Assembly: GCF_017565425.1 (NCBI RefSeq)
Contig: NZ_JAGEMK010000008.1
Coordinates: forward strand, 62,001 to 126,000
Reading direction: 5' to 3'
DNA length: 64,000 bases
From: Actinotalea soli
GTDB taxonomy: Bacteria; Actinomycetota; Actinomycetes; Actinomycetales; Cellulomonadaceae
Position numbers and translations under genes: made by a program. Below the pieces are notes generated by a model, which did no database searches, had not been told where the DNA came from, and was given only the letters and a program-made list of their open reading frames with translations. Below are positions 46,026 to 54,644 of this stretch, one piece after another; positions within the stretch are counted from its first letter, which is position 1; every line of letters begins with the position of its first letter.

Positions 46026-46093
46026 CGAGGTCGCACGTCCCCCGCGAGGACGCACCTGCTCCGGTGCGTCCTGGGCGCAGATGTGCGACCTCG
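46026..46093. repeat. 68-bp palindromic element (family B, copy 2)
   Basis: Outer arms CGAGGTCGCAC (46026-46036) and GTGCGACCTCG (46083-46093) are perfect. A nested hairpin AGGACGCACC/GGTGCGTCCT lies inside. The element sits between the DUF2332 and DUF559 genes, both on the plus strand. Confidence 0.88.
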
Positions 46094-46149
46094 ATGTGGG
46101 GGATGTGGACAACCTGCCTGGCGAGGGCGCGGCACGGGAGGGTCGGGGG

Positions 46150-47148
46150 GTGGGGACGCGAGGTGGGGCGCAGGTGGCGGGACCGTGGGGTCCGGCCGCA
46201 CAGGGGACGAGGGCACGAGAGACCGGGGCGCTGGGTGCCGTGGCGTCGCCGCTGCCGCGGGTGCACCTGGCACGGGACCATCATCGGTCCGTGGTGGCGG
46301 GCCTCGTGCGGGACGGCACGTGGGTGCGCGTCCGGCCGGGAGCCTTCGTCGACGCGACGACACTCGAGGTCGCTGACCACCGCCGGGCCCTCGCCCTCGC
46401 GCGCATCGCCGCGCTCGGTACCCAGCTGACCGCAGACACCGTCCTGAGCCACACGTCAGCCGCCCTGCTCTGGGGGCTACCGACGCTCCGCACACCGACG
46501 GTCACCCACGTCGTCCAGCACTTCCGCGCGCGGTCGGGCGCGAGCCCGGACGTCGTCCGCCACCGACGCGACCTCTCGCCCGACGACGTCGTCGTCCTCC
46601 ATGGCGTGCGGGTCACCAGCCTCGAGCGCACGGTGGTCGACTGCGCGATGGCCGAGTCGGTGCGTGGCGGGGTGGTCGTCGCGGATGCTGCCCTCCGCCG
46701 GGGCGCGGACCGGCAGAGGTGCGCCCGGCTCCTCGCCTCGATGCCCGGCCGCCGCGGCGTCGTCCGGGCCCGGCTGACCCTCGATCTCGCCGACGACGGC
46801 GCGGAGTCGGCCGGGGAGAGCCTGGCTCGCCTTGAGCTCGTCGAGATCGGACTCCCCCGCCCGCAGACCCAGGTCCCGGTCCAGACGCACCTCGGCACCT
46901 TCTGGGCCGACCTCGGCTGGCCCGCCGAACGGGTGCTCGCCGAGTACGACGGCCGCGGCAAGTACGCCGACCAGCCGGCCGACGTCGTCATCGAGGAGAA
47001 GCGGCGCGAGGACGCGCTCCTCGACCAAGGGTGGCGCCTCCTCAGGCTCACCAAGGAGGACCTTGCGCGCCCGCACGTCCTCGCGGCCCGCGTCCGCCGC
47101 ACCTTCCCAAGCCTCCGCCTCACGCCCCGCCCCGCCCTCACCCACTAG
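46150..47148 (+). CDS. AbiEi-antitoxin-like/DUF559 domain protein
   Basis: The 332-residue protein has an N-terminal domain of the type annotated AbiEi antitoxin (LVRDGTWVRVRPGAFVDA, then VLSHTSAALLWGLP and RVTSLERTVVDCA). Its C-terminal DUF559/PD-(D/E)XK-like part includes VLAEYDGRGKYA and EEKRREDALLDQGWRLLRLT. No toxin partner gene is adjacent, so it is probably one of the numerous stand-alone actinobacterial members. The GTG at 46150 has GGGAGG eight bases upstream, but the exact start is uncertain. Confidence 0.75.
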   Translation: MGTRGGAQVAGPWGPAAQGTRARETGALGAVASPLPRVHLARDHHRSVVAGLVRDGTWVRVRPGAFVDATTLEVADHRRALALARIAALGTQLTADTVLSHTSAALLWGLPTLRTPTVTHVVQHFRARSGASPDVVRHRRDLSPDDVVVLHGVRVTSLERTVVDCAMAESVRGGVVVADAALRRGADRQRCARLLASMPGRRGVVRARLTLDLADDGAESAGESLARLELVEIGLPRPQTQVPVQTHLGTFWADLGWPAERVLAEYDGRGKYADQPADVVIEEKRREDALLDQGWRLLRLTKEDLARPHVLAARVRRTFPSLRLTPRPALTH

Positions 47149-47199
47149 CCCAGCCCCCTCCGCGGCCAGCCCTGCCAGCACCGCCAGCCCGGCCAGCAC

Positions 47200-47267
47200 C
47201 GAGGTCGCACTTCTGCACTGAGGACGCACGCGCGCATGGACGACCTCGGTGCAGATGTGCGACCTCG
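47200..47267. repeat. 68-bp palindromic element (family B, copy 3)
   Basis: Arms CGAGGTCGCAC and GTGCGACCTCG are perfect, and most of a longer stem (with TTCTGCAC opposite GTGCAGAT) pairs too. It lies 51 bp after the DUF559 stop and upstream of the TauE-type permease gene, next to a G-rich tract. Confidence 0.88.
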
Positions 47268-47275
47268 GCGAACGG

Positions 47276-47336
47276 GAGGGCTGGGGTGGGGCTGGGGTGG
47301 GGGCGGGGTGCGCGGGTGGGGCGGGGGCGGGGCTAG
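47276..47336 (+). other. G-run tract upstream of the TauE-type permease
   Basis: About ten runs of three to five G residues on the plus strand end a few bases before the GTG start at 47346. The runs could fold as a G-quadruplex in DNA or in the mRNA leader and hide the ribosome site. No canonical Shine-Dalgarno sequence is seen. Confidence 0.45.
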
Positions 47337-47345
47337 CCTCGCGGC

Positions 47346-48143
47346 GTGAACCACGTCGTCGCCGGGGTCGCGGACCTCGACACCACCACCATCCTGCTGC
47401 TGCTCGCCGCGGCGTTGCTCGCGGGCTGGATCGACGCCGTCGTCGGGGGCGGGGGGCTCGTGCAGCTGCCCGCGCTGCTGCTCGTCCCGGGGATCAGCCC
47501 GCTGCAGGCCCTCGCGACCAACAAGCTCGCGGGGATCATGGGTACGAGCGTGAGCGCGGCCGTGTTCTACCGACGCGTCCAGCCCGGGCTACGGACGGCG
47601 GCGCCGATGGCGCTCGCAGCCCTGCTCGGCGGAGCGGGCGGGGCGGCGCTGGCGAGCTTCCTGCCCGGGGAGGTCATCACGCCGATCGTGCTGGTGGCCC
47701 TGGTGGTCGTCGCGGTGTGGACCGTGGCCCGCCCCGGCGCGGGGCGGGTCACGAGGCTGCGGTACTCCGGCGTGCGGCACACCGGGACGGCAGCGGCGCT
47801 GGGCCTCGGGATCGGCGCGTACGACGGGCTCGTCGGTCCCGGCACGGGCAGCTTCCTGGTGATCGGGCTCGTGGGGCTGCTGGGGTACGCCTTCCTCGAG
47901 GCCTCGGCCAACGCCAAGATCATCAACACGGTGACCAACCTCGGCGCGCTGATCATCTTCGCCCTGCAGGGCGCCCCGTTGTGGGTGCTCGGGCTGATGA
48001 TGGGCGTCGCGAACATCCTGGGCGCCTACGTCGGGGCGCGGATGGCCGTGGCCCGGGGCAGCGCCTTCGTCCGGGCGGTGTTCCTCGTCGTCGTCGGCGG
48101 GCTGATCCTGCGGCTGGGCTGGGACGTGCTCGGGCTGGGGTGA
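47346..48143 (+). CDS. TauE/SafE-family sulfite exporter-like permease
   Basis: The 265-residue protein has about eight membrane helices and the two TauE/SafE half-motifs. The first is AGWIDAVVGGGGLVQLPALL with LATNKLAGIMGTS. The second is GLGIGAYDGLVGPGTGSFLVI with ASANAKIINTVTNLGALIIF. It probably exports an organic or sulfur anion; the substrate is unknown. The start is GTG immediately after a G-rich tract. Confidence 0.9.
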   Translation: MNHVVAGVADLDTTTILLLLAAALLAGWIDAVVGGGGLVQLPALLLVPGISPLQALATNKLAGIMGTSVSAAVFYRRVQPGLRTAAPMALAALLGGAGGAALASFLPGEVITPIVLVALVVVAVWTVARPGAGRVTRLRYSGVRHTGTAAALGLGIGAYDGLVGPGTGSFLVIGLVGLLGYAFLEASANAKIINTVTNLGALIIFALQGAPLWVLGLMMGVANILGAYVGARMAVARGSAFVRAVFLVVVGGLILRLGWDVLGLG

Positions 48144-48185
48144 TCCGGCCCGACGACGGCGCCCCGCGCCCCGTACCATCCCCGC

Positions 48186-48638
48186 GTGGGCATCACGATC
48201 GAGACCAGGACCGCGACGCAGATCACGGCCGCCGAGCTCTACCCCCTGCTGCAGCTGCGGGTCGACGTGTTCGTCGTCGAGCAGGAGTGCCCGTACCCGG
48301 ACCTCGACGGGCAGGACCTGCTCCCCGACACCCTCCAGGTGTGGGCCCACGAGGACGGCGCCGTGCTGGGCTGCATCCGCGTGCTGCGCACCGGGAGCGA
48401 CTCCCCGTCGATCGGCCGCGTGGCGACCAGCCCCGCTGCCCGCGGTCGCGGCGTCGCCGGACGGCTGCTCGAGGAGGGCATCACGCTGTGCGGCCCGACG
48501 GCGACCATCCACCTGGGCGCCCAGGCCCATCTCGAGCAGTGGTACGGCCGGTACGGGTTCGTCCGCGCGGGCGAGAACTACGACGAGGACGGCATCCCGC
48601 ACGTGCCGATGGAGCGGCGACCCACGACGGCAGGCTGA
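48186..48638 (+). CDS. ElaA-like GNAT N-acetyltransferase
   Basis: The 150-residue protein matches ElaA-type GNATs, with LYPLLQLRVDVFVVEQECPYPDLDGQD, IGRVATSPAARGRGVAGRLLEEG (acetyl-CoA loop) and AHLEQWYGRYGFVRAGENYDEDGIPHVPM. It transfers an acetyl group to an unknown amine. The GTG is 42 bp from the upstream permease stop. A tandem repeat and a terminator hairpin follow. Confidence 0.88.
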   Translation: MGITIETRTATQITAAELYPLLQLRVDVFVVEQECPYPDLDGQDLLPDTLQVWAHEDGAVLGCIRVLRTGSDSPSIGRVATSPAARGRGVAGRLLEEGITLCGPTATIHLGAQAHLEQWYGRYGFVRAGENYDEDGIPHVPMERRPTTAG

Positions 48639-48640
48639 CG

Positions 48641-48685
48641 GCCGGGCCTCCTCGTGCAGGGAGCCGGGCCGCCTCGTGCAGGGAG
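48641..48685. repeat. Two copies of a 23-bp direct repeat
   Basis: Units at 48641-48663 and 48663-48685 begin GCCGGGCC, continue with CTCGTGCAGGGAG, differ at one position and share one base, giving a period of 22 bp. They lie directly after the GNAT stop codon and before a strong hairpin. Confidence 0.75.
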
Positions 48686-48686
48686 G

Positions 48687-48722
48687 AGGGCCCGCCGCGC
48701 AGGGGGGGCAGCGGCGGGCCCT
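48687..48722 (+). terminator. Terminator hairpin after the GNAT gene
   Basis: A perfect 12-bp stem, AGGGCCCGCCGC (48687-48698) with GCGGCGGGCCCT (48711-48722), encloses a G-rich 12-base loop. There is no U-tract. The following 221 bp to the exporter gene contain no gene and presumably its promoter; a TTGACG at 48861-48866 is a possible -35 element. Confidence 0.65.
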
Positions 48723-48943
48723 CGCGGTGAACGCTAGCAACCGCACCTGTGAGGACGCTGTGCGTGGACGGGTGTCACCGCCGCCCGATCATCAGACCCC
48801 GATGAGTTTCCTCGATCGACCCGGTCTTCTCTCGTGCGACCCGGTGCGCCCGAATTGTCGTTGACGCGCGCCGAGGGACCCGGGAGGGTCGCGCTGTCCG
48901 GCGTCGGGTGGGCCCGGGCACTCATCGACGGGAGGGGATCCTC

Positions 48944-50037
<1,094 letters not shown>

Positions 50038-50041
<4 letters not shown>

Positions 50042-50856
50042 CCGCCACGACGAGCGCGCCCAGCACGGGCCTCGACGTCCCGCTCGAGCGCGGCCCCGCG
50101 GCAACCTTCCTGCGCGAGAGCCACATCGTGTTCCGTCGCCAGCTGCGGATGAACCTGCGCAACCCGGCCTGGGTCATCATCGGGATGCTCCAGCCGGTGC
50201 TGTACCTGCTGCTGTTCGGCCCGCTGCTCGAGCCGCTGATCGACCAGTTCGGCGCGACGAACGCGTACACGTTCTTCGTCCCCGGGATGCTCGTGCAGCT
50301 CGGGATCTTCGGGGCGTTCTTCGCGGGGTTCAGCCTCATCGGCGAGTGGCGCGAGGGGGTCATCGAGGCCGAGCGCGTCACCCCGGCCAACCGCACGGCC
50401 CTGCTGGTGGGCCGGCTCTACCGTGATCTGCTCCAGCTCTGCGTCCAGGCCCTGATCCTCGTGGCCCTGGGCTGGGCCCTGGGCATGCGCGCCTCGGCCG
50501 TGGGCATCGTGATCGGCGTGCTGATCACCCTGCTGCTGGGCGGGGCGTGCGCGGCGGCCTCGAACGCGCTGGCCCTGACCGTGAAGTCCGAGGACGTCAT
50601 GGCCCCGGTCATCAACATGATCATGATGCCGGTGCTGCTGCTCTCGGGGATCCTGCTGCCGATGACCATCGGGCCGGACTGGCTGGTGCGGGTCAGCGAC
50701 TTCATGCCGACCCGGCACGTGGTCGACGCCGTGCGCGCGTCCTTCGCCGGTGACTTCGCCTTCTCGGCCCTGGGCTGGGGGATCGCGTGGTCGGTGGGCA
50801 TGTTCGTCCTGGCGGTGTGGTGGGGCACGGCGACCTTCCGCCGCGAGAACGCCTGA
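50038..50856 (+). CDS. DrrB-type ABC-2 transporter permease
   Basis: The 272-residue protein has six membrane helices and the ABC-2 pattern of DrrB: FRRQLRMNLRNPAWVIIGMLQPVLYLLLFGPLL, EWREGVIEAERVTPANRTALLVGR, and LSGILLPMTIGPDWLVRVSDFMPTRHVVDAVR, each split by loops. It forms the exporter with the preceding ATPase, whose stop overlaps its ATG by 4 bp; GAAGGAG lies upstream. The substrate is unknown. Confidence 0.92.
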
Positions 50857-50930
50857 CCGGCGCCCGAGCCCGCTCCGGGGCACCTGCGCGCCCCTCCCGT
50901 CGTGTCGGTGCCCCGGGGCACCATGGACCC

Positions 50931-51563
50931 ATGGCCATCGAGCTTCCCGAGCTGCTGCTCCCCGACGCCGCGGCGTGGCACACGTGGCTGCGCGAGCACC
51001 ACACGGAGTCGACCGGGGTGTGGCTGGTGCTGCACAAGAAGGGTGGGACGGTCACCTCCCTGACCTACGCGCAGGCCCTCGACGAGGCCCTCTGCTTCGG
51101 CTGGATCGACGGCCAGGCCCGGTCCCGTGACGCCGAGACCTCGGCCCAGCGCATGACGCCGCGCCGCGCCCGCAGCCGCTGGTCGGCCCGGAACGTGACC
51201 CATGTCGAGCGGCTCGAGCGGGAGGGCCGGATGCAGGAGGCCGGCCGGGCCCAGGTGCGGGCCGCCCAGGCCGACGGTCGCTGGGACGCCGCCTACCCGG
51301 GCCCCGCCGACGCGGTCGTCCCCGAGGACCTCGCGCAGGCGATCGCCGCCGAGCCGCGCGCGCAGGCCTGGTTCGAGGTGCTGACCTCGAGCAACCGCTT
51401 CACCCTGATCACCCAGGTGAACGACGCCAAGCGCCCCGAGACCCGCGCCCGCCGGATCGCGACCTTCGTGGAGGCGCTCAGCGAGGGCCGGACCCCGTAC
51501 CCGCAACGCCGTCGGCCCGAGGGCCCCGACGTCGCCCCCAGCGCAGCACCCCGGGGGAACTAG
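50931..51563 (+). CDS. YdeI/OmpD-associated family protein
   Basis: The 210-residue protein fits the YdeI (bacteriocin-protection, OmdA-like) family: AAWHTWLREHHTESTGVWLVLHKKG, YAQALDEALCFGWIDGQARS and MTPRRARSRWSARNVTHVERLEREGRM, the last two typical. It is cytosolic, and its biochemical role is not established. The ATG at 50931 is used; no strong ribosome site is visible. Confidence 0.83.
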   Translation: MAIELPELLLPDAAAWHTWLREHHTESTGVWLVLHKKGGTVTSLTYAQALDEALCFGWIDGQARSRDAETSAQRMTPRRARSRWSARNVTHVERLEREGRMQEAGRAQVRAAQADGRWDAAYPGPADAVVPEDLAQAIAAEPRAQAWFEVLTSSNRFTLITQVNDAKRPETRARRIATFVEALSEGRTPYPQRRRPEGPDVAPSAAPRGN

Positions 51564-51575
51564 GTCGACGCCCGG

Positions 51576-51602
51576 TGTCGATCTCGACCGACCTCGCGCG
51601 TC
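51576..51602 (+). promoter_or_regulatory. Candidate ECF42-dependent promoter
   Basis: TGTCGA at 51576-51581 and CGTC at 51599-51602 are separated by 17 bp. This fits the published ECF42 promoter description (TGTCGA at -35, CG[A/T]C at -10). It lies about 50 bp before the first DGPF gene of the ECF42 operon, which suggests autoregulation. Confidence 0.7.
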
Positions 51603-51651
51603 ATCCTGATGACCGGGCGCACCCGACGCCCCGCACCGCGGAGGAACCACC

Positions 51652-52086
51652 ATGACCACGACGCCGACCCCGGACCACAGCACGGCGGACGAGGCAGCAC
51701 CGGCCACCCCGTCGCCGAGCGAGTACGTCGTCCTGCTGTACGCCGACGAGGCCGCCTGGCTCGCGGCGAGCCCTGAGGAGCAGGCGGCGGTGTTCAGCCA
51801 GCACGAGCGGTTCTCGACCCGGTGCGAGGAGCGCGGGCACCGCATCACGGGCGGGGCCGAGCTCCGCCCCAGCAGCACCGCACGCCTGGTCCGCCGCGAC
51901 GCCGCCGGGTTCCCCACGGTGACCGACGGCCCCTACGCCGAGACCGTCGAGCGCTTCGGCGGCTACTACCTCGTCGAGAGCAGCGACGTGGACGACCTCG
52001 CCGCCCTGGTCACCGAGCTGCTCGAGCCCGGCGAGACCGCAGAGATCCGCGCCACCACCAACGACGTCGACGGGCAGGGGGCGTGA
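51652..52086 (+). CDS. YCII-like DGPF protein 1 of the ECF42 operon
   Basis: The 144-residue protein has a disordered first 22 residues and a YCII-type domain with VVLLYADEAAWLAA, ITGGAELRP and the motif TDGPYAETVERFGGYYLVE, a DGPY variant of the DGPF signature. DGPF proteins are the characteristic genomic partners of ECF42 sigma factors, but their function is unknown. It has a GAGGAAC ribosome site and overlaps the next gene by 4 bp. Confidence 0.9.
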   Translation: MTTTPTPDHSTADEAAPATPSPSEYVVLLYADEAAWLAASPEEQAAVFSQHERFSTRCEERGHRITGGAELRPSSTARLVRRDAAGFPTVTDGPYAETVERFGGYYLVESSDVDDLAALVTELLEPGETAEIRATTNDVDGQGA

Positions 52087-52427
52087 GATTCGTCGTTCTG
52101 CTCCACCAGGACGAGCAGGTCTGGCGGGACGCCTCACCCACCCAGCGCGAGGAGTACTACCGCCGGCACGACGCGTTCGCCCAGGTCACGTCCCGCACGG
52201 GCTGCACGATCCTCGCCGGGGAGGCCCTCGCCGGGGTCGAGACCGCGACGACGGTGCGCCGACGGGGCGAGCAGGTCAGCGTGACCGAGGGGCCCTTCGC
52301 CGAGACCGCCGAACAGCTCGGCGGCTTCTACCTGGTCGAGGCGCCCCACCTGGACGCCGTGATCGAGGCCAGTCGTGAGCTGCCCGAGTACACCGTCGAG
52401 ATCCGTCCGGCGATCGACGTCGCGTGA
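52083..52427 (+). CDS. YCII-like DGPF protein 2 of the ECF42 operon
   Basis: The 114-residue protein is a single YCII domain: RFVVLLHQDEQVWRDASPTQ, ILAGEALAG and TEGPFAETAEQLGGFYLVEA, an EGPF variant. It probably pairs with the preceding homologue. The GTG start overlaps the upstream stop by 4 bp, and its own stop overlaps the sigma-factor start by 4 bp, so all three products are coupled. Confidence 0.9.
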   Translation: MRFVVLLHQDEQVWRDASPTQREEYYRRHDAFAQVTSRTGCTILAGEALAGVETATTVRRRGEQVSVTEGPFAETAEQLGGFYLVEAPHLDAVIEASRELPEYTVEIRPAIDVA

Positions 52428-53746
52428 CCACGCCACCGTCGGGCCCGCACGAGGCGTCCGCCCAGGACGACCCCCTCGCGCGGGCCTGGCGGGAGCACTG
52501 GGGGCGCACCGTCGCCCTGCTGCTGGGCCAGTTCGCCCGGCCCGACCTCGTCGAGGACGCCGTCGCGGAGGCCTTCGCGAGCGCGGCCCAGCGATGGCCT
52601 CAGGACGGCGTCCCCGACTCCCCCGGGGCGTGGCTCCTCACCGCCGCGCGCCGCCGCGTCGTCGACCGGCTGCGGGCCGAGGCCGTGCACCGCCGCAAGG
52701 AACCACTCATGGTGGTCGACGCCCGCACCCGCGCCGCCGCCTCCGCCTCCGCGACGGATCCCAGCACCGGGCCGGCGGAGGACGAGCACCTGCTCGACGA
52801 GCGGTTGCGCCTGATCTTCACCTGCTGCCACCCGGCGCTCTCGGCCGAGGCCCGCGTCGCCCTCACGCTGCGTTTCGTCATCGGCCTCGACGTCCCCGAG
52901 ATCGCACGGCTCATGCTCGTGCGGCCCACGACGATGGCCGCGCGGATCACCCGGGCCAAGAAGCGCCTCACCGCCTCGGGCATCCCGTTCGACGTACCCC
53001 CGGCCGGCCGCCTCGACGAGCGCCTCGACGTCGTCGCCACGGTGCTGTACCTGGTGTTCACCGCGGGCTACCACCCGCAGCCCGGTGACGAGCCGCTGCG
53101 GGGTGACCTGGGGGACGAGGCGATCCGCCTCGCACGGGTGCTCGACAGCCTGCTCCCCGGCCACGGCGTGGTCCGGGCCCTGCTCGCCCTGATGCTCCTG
53201 CAGCACTCACGCCGCGACGCACGCCTGGACCCTGACGGGCACCTCGTGCTGCTGCACGACCAGGACCGCTCCCGCTGGCGGCGCACCGAGATCGAGGAGG
53301 CCCTCCCGCTCCTCCGTGGACTTCCCCGCACCACCGGGCAGGCCGAGGCGTACCGGCTCCAGGCCCTCGTCGCGGCCGAGCACGCGACGGCCCCCGCAGC
53401 CGCGAGCACCCGGTGGGACGTCATCGCCGGTCACTACGCCGAGCTCGAGGACCTCACGGGCTCCCCGGTGGTGCGGCTCGCGCGGGCCGTGGCGGTCGCC
53501 GAGCTCGACGGCCCGGACGCAGCGCTCGCCCTCCTCGAGGGCCTCGAGACCCGCCTGCCCGACCACCACCGCCTCGAGGCCGTCCGGGCCGAGCTCGCCT
53601 GGCAGGCGGGCAGGCCGCAGGAGGCCGCGGCCGGTTTCCTCCGAGCCCTCGCCCTGGTCCCCGGCGGACCGGAGCACGAGCACCTGACCGAGCGCCTCGC
53701 CGCCCTGCGCACGGAGGCCCTCACGCCAGAGGCCGAGGCCGGCTAG
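52424..53746 (+). CDS. ECF42-group RNA polymerase sigma factor
   Basis: The 440-residue protein has sigma region 2 (about residues 20-95, LVEDAVAEAFASAAQRWP) and region 4 (about 125-190, FVIGLDVPEIARLMLVRPTTM). A roughly 230-residue C-terminal extension has TPR-like helices (DGPDAALALLEGLETRLPDH, EAAAGFLRALAL). No anti-sigma gene is adjacent. ECF42 factors are regulated through this extension and act with DGPF proteins. The GTG overlaps the preceding gene, and a matching promoter lies upstream of the operon. Confidence 0.93.
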   Translation: MTTPPSGPHEASAQDDPLARAWREHWGRTVALLLGQFARPDLVEDAVAEAFASAAQRWPQDGVPDSPGAWLLTAARRRVVDRLRAEAVHRRKEPLMVVDARTRAAASASATDPSTGPAEDEHLLDERLRLIFTCCHPALSAEARVALTLRFVIGLDVPEIARLMLVRPTTMAARITRAKKRLTASGIPFDVPPAGRLDERLDVVATVLYLVFTAGYHPQPGDEPLRGDLGDEAIRLARVLDSLLPGHGVVRALLALMLLQHSRRDARLDPDGHLVLLHDQDRSRWRRTEIEEALPLLRGLPRTTGQAEAYRLQALVAAEHATAPAAASTRWDVIAGHYAELEDLTGSPVVRLARAVAVAELDGPDAALALLEGLETRLPDHHRLEAVRAELAWQAGRPQEAAAGFLRALALVPGGPEHEHLTERLAALRTEALTPEAEAG

Positions 53747-53786
53747 ACCGTCGAGGCGGTGCCCGCCATCGCCGGGCACCTCACGC

Positions 53787-54527
53787 CTACGGCGTCAGGT
53801 CGTCCTCGACGGTGGTGGGAGCCCACCACGCGGTCCAGCGCTGCTCGACCTGGGCGATCCTCGCGTCGTCGAGGCCGTAGGTGTTGAGCACGAACATCGC
53901 GACGCCGTGCGGAGGCGCCGCCGACGGGGGTGTGCGCGCGACGACGAGCAGGGCGTGCTCCTCCTCCGCGACGGTCAGGCCGATCTGCAGGTCGGTCTGG
54001 AAGGCGATCTCGCCGGTGAAACGGGACCCGTCGGCGCGTTCGACCGCGTAGGCCGAGCCGACGGGGGCGTCGCCCAGCGGGCGCAGGCCCAGGTCCTTCA
54101 GGAGGGCGTGGTCCTCGGAACCGAGGTCCACCCCGAGGGCTGAGACCGTGCGGCGCTCGGCCCCGGGGTGGCGCTCGAGGGCGAACTGGAGCTGGTGGGC
54201 GAAGGTGATCCACCCCTCGTCGACCGCGTCGTAGGCGCCGACCATGTCGCCGTCGGTGGTCCCGTCCTTGCGCGAGATGACCAGCCGGGTGGAGAGCTCG
54301 CTGATGGGCTCGAGGGCGATCCGGTCGCCGTCGGGCCACACGAGGGTGCGGGCGGCAGGGTCCTCGGTGGGCTCGTCGACGAAGATCTGCTGGATCTCGG
54401 CGGCGAGGCCGTCGTCGTCCCAGCCGAACCAGCGGTGGATCTGGTCGGGGTCGCGCAGGGCCGCCCACACGGCGTCCGGTGTCGCGCGCACCGCGATGTC
54501 GACCAGGACGCGGTCCTCGGTGCTCAT
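53787..54527 (-). CDS. SRPBCC/AHSA1-like domain protein
   Basis: The 246-residue protein starts with an SRPBCC domain (residues 1-150): VLVDIAVRATPDAVWAALRDPDQIHRWFGW, followed by the AHSA1-type pattern VDEGWITFAHQLQFAL. The remaining 95 residues form a second, unassigned alpha/beta part. These folds bind hydrophobic ligands; the ligand is unknown. It converges with the ECF42 operon, its stop 40 bp away. ECF42 clusters sometimes include SRPBCC proteins, so a link is possible. Confidence 0.72.
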   Translation of the reverse strand: MSTEDRVLVDIAVRATPDAVWAALRDPDQIHRWFGWDDDGLAAEIQQIFVDEPTEDPAARTLVWPDGDRIALEPISELSTRLVISRKDGTTDGDMVGAYDAVDEGWITFAHQLQFALERHPGAERRTVSALGVDLGSEDHALLKDLGLRPLGDAPVGSAYAVERADGSRFTGEIAFQTDLQIGLTVAEEEHALLVVARTPPSAAPPHGVAMFVLNTYGLDDARIAQVEQRWTAWWAPTTVEDDLTP

Positions 54528-54644
54528 GGTTCCTCCTCGGTGGACGTGGCCGACCCGAGCATGGCACCGGGCCGACGCGCGCGCGAGCGAAGGCCGTCGA
54601 AATGGCGTGGCGCGGACGCCGCCGGTCGGAGCACAGTGGCCCCC

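Noticed and set aside
46150-47148. Toxin-antitoxin locus
   Set aside because: The AbiEi-like domain suggests it, but no toxin gene is adjacent; the neighbours are DUF2332 and a permease.
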